This document shows, in pieces, positions 21,741 to 30,898 of a stretch of 64,000 nucleotides of DNA. Origin of the DNA: Macrosoma leucophasiata (Eukaryota > Arthropoda > Insecta > Lepidoptera > Hedylidae); NCBI GenBank assembly GCA_036365455.1, contig JAWQUS010000020.1, positions 5,615,001 through 5,679,000 of the forward strand. Direction: 5' to 3'. Made by a program: the position numbers and the translations under genes. Below the pieces are notes generated by a model, which saw only the letters and a program-made list of their open reading frames with translations, was not told the origin of the DNA and did not search any database. The stretch's first letter is position 1, and the number at the start of each line of letters is the position of its first letter.

Positions 21741-22137
21741 GATTATGATGATGGCGATTGTGGTGGTGGTGGTGGCGTTAGTGGTGTTGGTGGCATTGGT
21801 GGTGTTTGTAGTGGTGGTGGTGGTGGTGGTGGTGGTGGTGGCGTTGGTGTCGTTGATGGCATAGGTGTTGTTGGTGACTCTTGTGGTGGTGTTGGTGGCG
21901 TTAGTGGTGCTGGCGGTGGTTTTACTGGCGGTGGAGGTATTGGTGGCGTTGGTGATGTTGGTGGTGTTGTTGGTAGTTTTAGGGGCGTTGGTGGCATTGG
22001 TTGTGGTGGTGGTGGTGGTTTTGGTGGCGTTTGTATCAGTGGTGGCATTGGTGGTGTAGGTGTTTGGTGATGGTGATGGCGTTGATGGCGTTGGTGGCGA
22101 TTGTAGTGGTGGCGGTGGTGGTGGTGGCATTAGTGGG
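21741..22137. repeat. GGT/GGC-rich tandem array, about 400 bp
   Basis: The longest array of this type: GGTGGTGGTGGC, GTTGGTGGC and ATTGGTGGTGTT units, starting directly from GATTATGATGATGGCG, which is the (GAT)n end of the LINE-tail segment. Open frames of 155, 121, 101 and 64 codons on both strands come from the repeat, because the period is 3 and no unit contains a stop. Confidence 0.9.
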
Positions 22138-22502
22138 TAAAAATGCACAACGTTAATATTAAATTTTTCTCTTCTGCCGGCTCTTACGGAGTGCTTATAT
22201 TATGCATAGATCTTTCTTTTATGTTTAAAAATTGACTGAAAGTTTACAAAAGTTTATAATAACTTTCTATAAAAAAATATTATGCAAGAAGTTTAAAATG
22301 GCATTTTCGAAAATACGGTTCATCATAGGATGGATGCGCGTTTAAACAGATAATTAGCAATTTTTCGCAATCCTAGCAGCCTATGTGCTTTTATCCCCGA
22401 TGGTCATACGTCTAATATCGTGTACAGAGAATCATTACTGCAAAATAGATTTTTTTAGCTACCCAAAAGTGTTTATGATCAACAATTAACCAAAATGTAA
22501 TA

Positions 22503-23465
22503 GGTTGGGGAAAAAGTCTTTTCGCATTATAGTATGTATGAACTTGTAATAAAATCTCTTTGGCTGTAGTATTTGTATCTGGCTGGTTTTGGTATCATTG
22601 AAAGTTAAAATTTTAAAGAACATAATTCCATATTCAAATTAGGCAAATGTGTGATTTTCATTTGTTTTTCGTACTGTCAAGATGAGTGAATCTAATGAAG
22701 AAATTCGATACATTTTAAAATTTTTCTACAAAAAAGGTAAAAATGCAACGCAAGCCGCGAAATAAATTTGCGATGTTTATGGACCTAGTGCAGTGTCTGT
22801 GAGAGTAGCACAAATTTGGTTTAAGCGTTTTCAATCCGGAAATTTTGATGTCAAAGATGCACCTCGCTCTGGTCGCCCTTTGTGATTCTTTATTACGACG
22901 TAATGAAACCGAATCATTTTTGAAGAAGCTGATAACTGGTGATGAAAAGTGGATCACGTACGACAAGAACGTGCGAAAAAGGTCGTGGTCAGGAATTCTG
23001 AACTCTACTGCGAACAACTGATGAGATTAAAGCAAGAAGTTGAGAGAAAGCGGCCGGAATTTATCAACAGAAGGGGTGTGGTGTTTCATCATGATAACGC
23101 TAGACCTCACACATCTATAGCCTAGCCACTCAGCAAAAATTAAGAGAGTTTGGCTGGGCGGTGTTTATGCATCCGCCGTATAGTCCTGACCTTGCACCTT
23201 CAGATTTCCACCCGTTTCGGTCTCTTCAGAATTCTTTATGCAATGTTAGGTTAACATCACGAGAGGACTGCCAAATCCACTTGTCGCGGTATTTTGATGA
23301 GAAGTCCCAAAATTTTTATAGCAATGGGATCATGTCCCTACCTACAAGATGGCAAAAGGTTATCGGACAAAATGGTACGTACATACTTTAGTTAAATTTA
23401 AATAAACTATATTAAAAAATGTTTTGAATTATCTTAAAAAATGCGAAGAAACTTTTTCCCCAACC
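22503..23465 (+). mobile_element. Mariner element, internally deleted
   Basis: TIRs GGTTGGGGAAAAAGTCTTTT and, at the right, AAACTTTTTCCCCAACC. It is flanked by TA (22501-22502, 23466-23467) as required for Tc1/mariner. Length is 963 bp against 1288 bp for the copy at 51510-52797. It sits inside the Helitron 3' block, which resumes with TATCCAAAAGCGCTG. Confidence 0.92.
22682..23391 (+). pseudogene. Mariner (cecropia-like) transposase, broken
   Basis: It starts MSESNEEIRYILKF, then ...KNATQAAK followed by an in-frame TAA (22763-22765), RVAQIWFKRFQSGNFDVKDA and RSGRP. A deletion then removes the second half of the DNA-binding region and joins to CDSLLRRNE, continuing SFLKKLITGDEKWITYD. A second deletion after RKRSWS joins to SELYCEQLMRLKQEV. 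The catalytic HHDNAR and SPDLAPSD blocks and the end LPTRWQKVIGQNGTY remain, with a small insertion near GCCTAGCCACTCAGC. It cannot make transposase. The TIRs are good, so trans-mobilisation would have been possible. Confidence 0.9.
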
Positions 23466-23538
23466 TAATATATCCAAAAGCGCTGCCTGATGTTCCAAAG
23501 CCACTATTCCACGCAAACAAAATTGCGGGGACAGCTAG

Positions 23539-24844
23539 TTTGAAATAAGAATGAAAATAATATTAAAAATCGTAAAGATGGATGGAAATAGATTGTGAAC
23601 TATTGCCATCCATCTTACGATTTAAAAAATAAACTATATTATATATTGTACTAATATTATAAATTACTATATAATTGGTCTTCGGCTGTTTTATATTACT
23701 CAAGACCTTATAGGTCCTTATTAAACTATTTATTTTTTAGTAGTTCATTGCCATTTGTATATAATTTTCTAAGTTAACCAGCTCATCTATTTTAAAATCG
23801 TTTAGGATTGAACGCGTAACTGCAAATTATTTCCAGGTTCTTTAAGACCTTTTTGTAAAAACTGTTACCTAAAACACTTCAGAGTATTTTATTCCTACAG
23901 GTAGATTACAGTACACAAAGAACACAATCCTATAAAAAATTAAAGTTTAGCTGACTTGTATGAATGGCGTCACGCACTAAAAGTAAATTTGGCAGACGGG
24001 CGAAATTAAGCGCAGTTTACAATGTCCGCGCCTGACGTCAATGATTGATGAGGGCGCGTGGCTTGAGGCCAGAGAAACAGCGAACAATTCAGCCAGTACC
24101 TAGTATACCAGGAGATGTACCAACATGAATTTGAAGGTAAATATGGAAGACAACACTTCAAACAGCTCGAAACAAATACCTGCAACACGAGTATTTGTGG
24201 TCAGATAATTTTATCTGTGGAATCGTTTTCTTTCTAAATTCATCATACATTAGGCAAAGAAAGTGGGATCACATTGACAGAGATAAAGATAGTTTTACGT
24301 CGTTTAAAATAGGTAATCCGTGTCAATAAAGCATATTTATTGGGAAATAAAGTGAAAACCATAACACTAAACATACTAAGAATTAAAAAATCTCGCGATA
24401 CAAATCGCTCATTTCGTGCGCACACCCGATGTTAGGCTTACGCAAAAGTTAACGTCACTGTTTGACAAGACTAAAATCAGTTAATGACAAGAACTAAAAC
24501 GTAAATGAGTTTATATTGTAACGTTAACGACAAGTTCGACGCTCCCAACTTATAAAGTCCTAGAATAAAGTGGAAACTATAGACATATATGACAACCTTT
24601 AAGGGACTAATTAACAGTTACAAATCAACACACACACACACAAAGACTTTCACATAAACTGTATAGGTACAGACACAGACCACAGACCTTAAAAAGTCAC
24701 GAACAATTAACTAATTCGAAAAATGATATTTGCACATCCCTAACATATTTGAAAGACCTATCCAACGATATCTTCACTACATAGAAAACGGTTGCAGAGG
24801 CCCAGGAAGGCCAAGACTGACCTTGGCCAAATAGGTCACTGTCT
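23539..24844. other. Low-copy spacer, 1.3 kb
   Basis: An inverted repeat lies at 23572-23620: CGTAAAGATGGATGG...CCATCCATCTTACG, a hairpin with a 12-bp stem. Otherwise unrecognised. Confidence 0.55.
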
Positions 24845-24992
24845 GAGGGTGGGGGTCAAAAGTCTTAGAATCGCCGTGCATGTATGAAGAGAATGATGAA
24901 TGAAGAAGAAGCACGGGAGGTTTGTCAGGACCGGGATATCTGGCGCTTAACACTCTCTACCTACCCCGATAGGGACTTAGCGTGAAGATACA
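24845..24992 (+). repeat. RTE-type LINE 3' tail with reverse transcriptase C-terminus
   Basis: GGGGGTCAAAAGTCTTAGAA, TCGCCGTGCATGTATGAAGA, GAATGATGAATGAAGAAGAAGCACGGGAGG, GTCAGGACCGGGATATCTGG, CCTACCCCGATAGGG and GTGAAGATACATATAC. It decodes to MKRMMNE-EEAREVCQDRDIW..TLSTYP. The end in ATACATA repeats is usual for RTE elements. It is truncated at the 5' end and not functional. Confidence 0.75.
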
Positions 24993-26272
24993 TATACAAT
25001 ATACGCCGAAATCAGAGTCATCTTGGAAAACATGAACACAATTCCGAAGCAAATATCACTAAATATGTCATAAATATAAAATATGTACTGCCCTTCAGTC
25101 CTGTGTCAACCAATTAACGAAAATAAACACCAAAATTGTTACGACTGAAGCAAATAAAAGCGTATTTAAATAAAAACGTTTACTTGAATTGAACTGTTTC
25201 CCGGATTTGCGTTTTATTTTTTCTTCAATCACGTGTTACTGTATTCTGGGAACAAGCACATGCTTAGTCAGACTGCTGAAAAGAAGCGATAGCGAATATA
25301 GCATTGTTGATAATTGAGTAAATTGTTTTTGAAGTGTCGAAATACAACTATGTTCTGTAGTCTTTTAAGAAAAAAGTCGGTTGCAATAATTTATTTTATT
25401 ATATTTTTCTTAAAGACTACAATTTTGTTTCCCAGTTGTAGTAATAGATCAAAGATTTTATAAGAGTGCCCAATAAGAAAAGCAAAACTTAATTTCTGAC
25501 TAACTTTATGGTTACAGTTACTGGCCTATTAAATATATATTTTGCACTAGATTACAAACCATATCACATACAAAATAATATTATATTAAAATTCAAAAGA
25601 AGTTAGTTTTGATTAATTTTAATTTATCAGCAACGAATATACTTAAATATTTAAAACATAATAATTAAGTACGCAACACAAGCAGTGATTGAAGGTACCT
25701 ATCTATATGTCAATGACTATGATGATGATTAAAAAAATATATAATATATATACATTATGTACAACTTGTCAGGGCCGGGATATCTGACGCTCCACTACTT
25801 CTGCCTACCTCGTAAGGGACTTGACGTAAAGACACATACTTACTAAGCTATGTTTGACTTAAAGCATTGTGTCAGACACCAGCTTCTTTTAAATTAGCGG
25901 TCGTAAATAAAAGGGAGGAAACGGATCTGGGTTACAGACATGGACATTTGTAATGTTATGTAACATCCGACGTGACGATGACGTCATTTTTATAATGGGG
26001 TGACAACCCTAAGTAAACGATTAGGGTCATCATGTTCATCATGTTTTAATATCGTTAATATTTGTTTTTTTTTTTAATTTGAATAATAGGTACTTACGTG
26101 TGCATTTCAAAAAGCTGTTATTACGTAACGTAGTCGGCAGTGTAGTAAAACTACGCTAATATTATGGCACTTCAATCACTTTAATCAGTAATGTAATGTA
26201 AAATAATGCGCCGTTCTTTTTGCAAACAGAAACAAAAATTTAACACTTACCTATGAACAACGATTTAAAATG
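24993..26272. other. Low-copy spacer with a short RTE tail at 25760-25832
   Basis: TGTCAGGGCCGGGATATCTG...CTACCTCGTAAGGGACTTGA...GTAAAGACACATAC (25767-25832) is a plus-strand RTE 3' tail, preceded by (ATG)n and (TA)n runs. The rest is AT-rich without recognisable content. Confidence 0.6.
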
Positions 26273-26437
26273 TTTTTTTTTTTTTTATGTAATGCAAGTG
26301 GCAAACAAGCATGCAGTTCACATTGATGTTTAGTGATGACTGCAGCCTATAGACACCCACACAAAGACCGAGGTCAAAATGCAGATGCGTTACCACTCCT
26401 GAGGCCTAAGGTGTTATGCCTCTGTGCCGGAAATTAT
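26273..26437 (-). repeat. PA element, 5'-truncated copy
   Basis: T-run of about 14, ATGTAATGCAAGTGGCAAAC, and the 3' half to GCCTCTGTGCCGGAAATTA. Few differences from consensus, so relatively young. Confidence 0.88.
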
Positions 26438-26881
26438 TTTATTTTTATCAACACATATCTATTTACCTTGACAACAGATGACGTTCCGTCACATGAAAAT
26501 AATAAAATTAAGTAGGTACCTCTAAGCTCGATCGTCTAGTTACTTGAAATCAAAATGGTCCATAAAATAATCTAATTATTTACGACACGTAACAGTAACT
26601 TTAAGTCGGTTTTGTAATCACACGCAAATGGTGCGATATTTTTAAATTAAAGGTGACACGTGACACATTTTATGTATAATTCACCTGATATTTGAAATGT
26701 TAAAAAAATTTAGTTCTTCAGTAACAATTCTATATTTATTTCCAACAATGAACACACGGCATTACGTACCCACCCAACTGTATAACGGCATAGGCATATA
26801 GGTTGTACGCACTACATAGATAGAGTCGTTAACTCAACACTGGCTGCGCGAGTACAGCCAGGTTTCTACTGTATTTCTCAC
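26438..26881. other. Spacer
   Basis: AT-rich with no feature recognised, up to the Helitron fragment that begins at 26882. Confidence 0.5.
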
Positions 26882-27405
26882 AAGCTGTTGCCCGCGACTT
26901 CGCCCGCGTGGATTTTTTTTTTTTTTTTTTTTATGTAATGGAAGTGGTAAACAAGCATGCAGTTCACATTGATGTTAAGTGATGACTGCAGCCTATAGAC
27001 ACCCACACAAAGACCAAGGTCAAAATGCAGATGCGTTACCACTCCTGAGGCCTAAGGTCTTATGCCTCTGTGCCGGAAATTACAGGGCCGTACATTACCA
27101 CCTGACCGGAACACGATAGTGTTGAACACTACCATTTAGCGGCAAGTATATTAGGTAATGCGGTGGTGCCTACGCCCGCGAGCTCCGTCACTGGAGCTCT
27201 ACCACCAGTATGCAAGTATATTAGGTAAAGAATTGTGGATGTCGAAAAGTAGCCTATGTTCTTTCTCAAAGTCAGCTTTATCTCTGTACCAAATTTCATT
27301 AAAATCGGTTCGGTCGTTTGGACGTGAAAAGGTAACAGACAGACAAATAGACACACAGACAGACAGAGTTACTTTCGCATTTATTATAGTAGTAGGGATA
27401 ACAAA
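26882..27405 (-). mobile_element. Helitron/RTE-like repeat interrupted by a PA element
   Basis: Left part 26882-26911: AGCTGTTGCCCGCGACTTCG...CCGCGTGGA, the inverted 3' end of a Lep1-type Helitron. Right part 27236-27405: GTAGCCTATGTTCTTTCTCA, CAAATTTCATTAAAATCGGT, ACAGACAGAC runs and TTACTTTCGCATTTATTATAG-TAGTAGGGA, which in lepidopteran genomes usually accompanies that terminus. The PA element at 26913-27210 splits them. A short extra piece, TGCAAGTATATTAGGTAAAG (27211-27230), is PA-derived. Confidence 0.6.
26913..27210 (-). repeat. PA element, full length, young
   Basis: A 20-base T-run, ATGTAATGGAAGTGGTAAAC, all internal blocks, and the 5' end GAGCTCCGTCACTGGAGCTC-TACCACCAGTA. The 5' hairpin GAGCTCC-GTCACT-GGAGCTC is perfect here. 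Very close to consensus. Confidence 0.92.
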
Positions 27406-27418
27406 CTCGTAAAATTCT

Positions 27419-27507
27419 TTGTAGAGCTTCAATAGCAGAGCTCGAAGGCGTAGGCACCACCGCATTATCTTATCTACCTACCGGTAAATTGTAGTGTTCA
27501 GCGTTAC
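27419..27507 (+). repeat. PA element, 5' third only
   Basis: GTAGAGCTTCAATAGCAGAG-CTCGAAGGCGTAGGCACCAC-CGCATTATCTTATC...GTAGTGTTCAGCG. Breaks off at 27507. Confidence 0.75.
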
Positions 27508-27536
27508 CGAATTACGTTTCATGTGAACTAAAACTG

Positions 27537-27742
27537 ACAGGGGGCCGACCGCCTAACGTATGCTTTCATTTAGCTTTCGATAAAGACAACATCTTGTCAA
27601 TTTCGTACCTACCGCCTAACTTTTTCATGGAAGTGTTTTCTTCCGCAGGTACTTAAGAGCAAAATGTTTTAATAAGCGGTATGAAACTGACAAGATAACG
27701 TCATAAACGAAAGCATTGTAGTTAGGCGGTCGGCACCCAGTT
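27537..27742. mobile_element. MITE-like inverted repeat, about 205 bp
   Basis: The left end GGGGGCCGACCGCCTAACGT-ATGCTTTCATTT and the right end ...AAACGAAAGCATTGTAGTTA-GGCGGTCGGCACCC are inverted. Weaker pairing continues inward (CTTGTCAATTTCGTACCTACCGCC against GGCGGT-like GCGGTATGAAACTGACAAG). No clear target duplication, so the superfamily is open. Confidence 0.65.
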
Positions 27743-27846
27743 CCATTACATAATCACACTTTGATATTAAACAAATCAATAAACGGTTATTGTCCATTAT
27801 TATTATTTCTCGTCAACACAGAAGCTGAACTGGCCAAAACTAAATA
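27660..27846 (+). repeat. Segmental duplication A, unit 1
   Basis: AAAATGTTTTAATAAGCGGT...GTCATAAACGAAAGCATTG...CCATTACATAATCACACTTT...CAGAAGCTGAACTGGCCAAA recurs at 28248-28412. It spans the right half of the MITE at 27537-27742 plus about 100 bp of flank, so the flank was copied with it. That means local duplication, not transposition. Confidence 0.85.
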
Positions 27847-27856
27847 AATATTTTAC

Positions 27857-28247
27857 TGGTGGTAGAGATCCAGTGACGGTGCTCGGGGGTGTAGGCACCA
27901 CCGCATTACCTAATATATATATATATATGTATCTTCACGCCAGGTCCCTAACGGGGTAGGCAGAGAGTGTAGAGCGCCAGACATCCCGGTTCTGACAAAC
28001 CTCTCGTGCCTCGTCTACCTAATATACTTGCCGCTAAATGGTAGCGTTCAGCACTATCGTGTTCCTGTCAGGTGGTAATGTACGGCCCTCTAATTTTCGG
28101 CACAGAGGCATAACACCTTAGGCCTCAAGAGTGGTAACGCATCTAGATTTTGACCTTGGTCTTTGTGCGGGTGTCTATAGGCTGCAGTCATCACTTGCCA
28201 TCAATGTGAACTGCATGCTTGTTTGCCACTTCCATTTCAATTAAAAA
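27857..28247 (+). repeat. PA element, full length, carrying an RTE-tail insertion
   Basis: ACTGGTGGTAGAGATCCAGT at the start and CACTTCCATTTCAATTAAAA at the end. It is interrupted by a 99-bp insert (27918-28016) between two copies of ACCTAATATA, a sequence that occurs once in other PA copies. It separates the two units of duplication A. Confidence 0.9.
27918..28016 (-). repeat. RTE-type LINE 3' tail nested in a PA element
   Basis: (TA)n, GTATCTTCACGCCAGGTCCC, TAACGGGGTAGGCAGAGAGT...CATCCCGGTTCTGACAAACC-TCTCGTGCCTCGTCT. The 10-bp duplication ACCTAATATA on both sides (27908-27917, 28017-28026) is the target-site duplication. The insert is almost identical to 12116-12214. Confidence 0.85.
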
Positions 28248-28425
28248 AAATGTTTTAATAGGCGGTACGAAACTGACAAGATAACGTCATAAACGAAAGC
28301 ATTGCAGTTAGGCGGTCGGCCCCCAGTTCCATTACATAATCACACTTTGATATTAAACAAATAAATAAACGGTTATCCATTATTTCTCGTCACAGAAGCT
28401 GAACTGGCCAAAACCAAAATAAGTA
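28248..28425 (+). repeat. Segmental duplication A, unit 2
   Basis: TGTTTTAATAGGCGGTACGA...GTTAGGCGGTCGGCCCCCAG...ATAAACGGTTATCCATTATT...GAAGCTGAACTGGCCAAAAC. It lies directly against the A-run of the PA element, which hints that the PA element marks one duplication edge. Confidence 0.85.
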
Positions 28426-28570
28426 TGTCACGCGCGGCGGACAGTAATCCCGTCTGAGTGGGGCTTAAGTTGGCTGCATCCTGATTACTTCACGTGTTTG
28501 GAGCCCACTGCGATGGACACAATTCCCGATCCTGTCAGTATTGTTTTTAATCATGGAATGGGGCTATACC
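28395..28570 (+). repeat. Segmental duplication B, unit 1
   Basis: AGAAGCTGAACTGGCCAAAA, AGTAATCCCGTCTGAGTGGG, TGATTACTTCACGTGTTTGG, ...GTCAGTATTGTTTTTAATCATG. It recurs at 29645-29810. A 86-codon frame beginning at 28498 is not recognisable, and the second unit does not conserve it. Confidence 0.8.
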
Positions 28571-28999
28571 ATCTTCAAAATTTGTTGGTTGCCAATTCTG
28601 GCCTTGATCCATTGTATGCTTGCCTCTTCATCTATCTTTTTAATGTTTTTTTTGCCTCTGAACTGGAATTTACTCTGAGCGTAGGTTTGCCTCGCACCTT
28701 GCCTAGGCAAAATATCGCCCGGAGCGCGGGGTTACGAAGTGGAGAGCGGCGGGGATAAATAAATAATAAAATAAAATATGTATTTATTGACAAAAATCTC
28801 TTTTACATTATCGTGGTTGAGACTTCCCAGTAAGTTATCAAAGATACTTGAGTTGCGAATGACTCGCTACTTCCCAAGTGGGTAACAATAGATTTTTCTA
28901 TTTAAAACTATGTTATATAATAATAATAATATATGTAATATATAAATAAATACAAGTTAACGTAGATATGATAAGTTAAGGTTTTTTTAGTTTAAGGTA

Positions 29000-29002
<3 letters not shown>
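28571..29002. other. Spacer
   Basis: A GC-rich stretch lies at 28690-28755 (GCACCTTGCCTAGGCAAAAT, AGCGCGGGGTTACGAAGTGG), then AT-rich sequence. No gene. Confidence 0.5.

Positions 29003-29071
<69 letters not shown>
29003..29071. repeat. (GT)n microsatellite
   Basis: About 30 near-perfect GT units, followed by TATGTGTGGTGTGCGCGTGG. Confidence 0.97.
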
Positions 29072-29072
<1 letters not shown>

Positions 29073-29241
29073 GTGTGCGCGTGGTGTTTTTTTGGTGTTG
29101 ATAATATTCTCCAACTTTGTACAGGTTTATTTTGATTTTAGTACTACTTTAACCGGATTAACAAACTTTCAAATTCCAATTTCCTGGATGGTCTTTTAAA
29201 TTTGGTTGGTTGGTTGGTTTTTATTAAGATATGTAAAAGCG

Positions 29242-29524
29242 TTTTTTTTGTAATGGAAGTGGCAAACAAGCATGCAGTTCACATTGATGTTAAGTGATGA
29301 CTGCAGCCTATTGACACCCACACAAAGACCAAGGTCAAAATGCAGATGCGTTACCACTCCTGAGGCCTAAGGTGTTATGCCTCTGTGCCGGAAATTATAG
29401 GGCTGTACATTACCACCTGATCGGAACATGATAGTGCTGAACACTACCATTTAGCGGCAAGTATATTAGGTAATGCGGTGGTGCCTACGCCCGCGAGCTC
29501 TGTCACCGGAGCTCTACCACTAGT
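29242..29524 (-). repeat. PA element, full length
   Basis: T-run, TGTAATGGAAGTGGCAAACA at the tail end and CGCGAGCTCTGTCACCGGAG-CTCTACCACTAGTA at the 5' end. The hairpin stem has one compensated-looking change (GCTC/GAGC kept). Confidence 0.9.
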
Positions 29525-29644
29525 AGAGCAAATGTTGTTGGTATTGGTGTTAAGATGCGCTTATTTAAATTAACCCTGTTTACTGTAAAATTAATTTAAA
29601 ATTGTCGTGTTTAACTCCCAAAATAAAAATCGGTAATTAACCAA

Positions 29645-29812
29645 AAGCTGAACTGCTCAAAACAATAAGTATCTCACGTGCAGCAGACAGTAATCCTGTC
29701 TGAGTGGGGCTCAAGTTGGTTGCATTCTGATTACTTCACGTGTTTGGGCCCCACCGCCCTGGACTGAACTCTCAATCCTATCAGTATATTGTTTTCAATC
29801 ATGTACAGAAAA
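29645..29812 (+). repeat. Segmental duplication B, unit 2
   Basis: AAAGCTGAACTGCTCAAAAC, ACAGTAATCCTGTCTGAGTG, TTCTGATTACTTCACGTGTT, TCAGTATATTGTTTTCAATC. More diverged from 28395-28570 than the duplication A units are from each other, so this is an older event. Confidence 0.75.
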
Positions 29813-29881
29813 AGTGAGAAAAGGGAATTAAAATGGTCTTTTCTAACTACAAGTAGCACGCCATACTAAAGTTAAAAAAAT

Positions 29882-29986
29882 ACGTAACCGGCGAATCGTG
29901 GGTGTTTGCATGTATGCTTGAATGCATGCATTTACCTCTGTCTACCCCTTCTGGGATTATAGGCGTAAAGTTACGTTTTATTTTTA
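29882..29986 (+). repeat. SINE-B 3' half
   Basis: ACGTAACCGGCGAATCGTGG-GTGTTTGCATGTATGCTTGA-ATGCATGCATTTACCTCTGT-CTACCCCTTCTGGGATTATA-GGCGTAAAGTTACGT. The tRNA-like head is missing. Confidence 0.8.
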
Positions 29987-30612
29987 TATTTGAAACACTA
30001 GGAAATGTATAATATTTAAAGCTGTTTAATCGTGTACCTTTTTTTTCTGTACAAATCTTGCCCTGATCCTCTCTGATTCTGATATCTTTTTAGCAATAAT
30101 ATGCTTTGTCTTAGTTAGATGCATTGTCAATGGCGCAGAATAGAAAGAGACAAAGGAGAGATTACTAACACTAGCTCAAATACTGTAAATATGTCTATAC
30201 ATCGCTTTAATTTATCTGTAGCATTCGCGGGAATTCGGGGATGTTCAGGGTATTCGGGGTGTTCAAACTCGTAAACAGAGCTCTTGGATATTGCGAACGA
30301 TGTTATGCAGACCTGCCATCGACAGTTTATAGAAATTATACTCCTGATTTACGACAAGCACACATGAATTTAATGGCTGACTGAAGTTAATTTTCTTATT
30401 TTAGTACCGCTCCAAGATTTTACGATTGTTTGATTGATGCTTCCGTATTTTGAGAAGGTTTGAATAATTAATTTCAACATAATAAATTTATCGCTCCAGT
30501 GCATATATATACTGAGTATGTCGTTATTACAAACACTTTGATTTGGGGGGGATAAACACATTTCTGTAGCATTGTATGTATATAGTACGCAGATATGGGA
30601 CACATTTCAAAA
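29987..30612. other. Spacer
   Basis: Low-copy with no gene recognised. The 77-codon minus frame at 30370-30603 lacks any domain. Confidence 0.5.
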
Positions 30613-30770
30613 ATATATTATTGAATGAATGAATGAATGAATACACTTTATTGTACACCAGAAAATTTACAACAGTTATTATACAAAATAGCAATTAGTA
30701 CAAAAGGCGGCCTTATCGCAAAGCTGCGATTTCTTCCAGGCAACCTTCGGGTCAGGAATAATAAAAAAAA
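30613..30770 (-). repeat. LINE 3' end with (ATTC)n tail
   Basis: On the minus strand: ATTCCTGACCCGAAGGTTGC-CTGGAAGAAATCGCAGCTTT-GCGATAAGGCCGCCTTTTGT ... GTACAATAAAGTGTATTCAT and four ATTC units. 'GCGATAAGGCCGCCTTTTGT' plus an AATAAAG and ATTC tail is the 3' end of CR1/L2-type non-LTR elements as I know them from insects. Only the 3' UTR is present. Confidence 0.65.
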
Positions 30771-30898
30771 GAAAATTTAACGTCGGTAGGGTGTACTAAT
30801 CACACAAATATATATAAATATTACAAACTTAACCACAGTAGTAATGACCATTATTATTATTATACGATTAGAAAACTTAGCTGCTACTAATGACACGC

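Larger units (their letters stand above)
20745..23538 (+). mobile_element. Non-autonomous Helitron, 1.7-kb family, interrupted by a mariner
   Basis: It starts A|TCTATACTTATAATAAAACT and ends ATTGCGGGGACAGCTAG|T (23538). Order: 5' block with ACCAGGGGATGTTACTAGAT; (TCTG)n; an internal block bounded by AGGGTTCCGTATC and GGTTCCGTACAAAAAATG (about 21160-21520), with CGAGTTCGACTAGCACTTGG; the LINE-tail segment up to GGACGTCTTTCGGATGTGAT (21555-21740); a GGT array (21741-22137); and a 3' block with CCTAGCAGCCTATGTGCTTT. Without the mariner it is about 1.8 kb. No Rep-helicase gene. Confidence 0.85.

Noticed and set aside
21681..22148. Threonine/asparagine-rich, glycine-rich and proline-rich frames on both strands as genes
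   Set aside because: They are read-outs of the GGT/GGC triplet array inside a Helitron.
29003..29199. Cysteine/valine-rich frame at the GT run
   Set aside because: It is translation of a (GT)n microsatellite.
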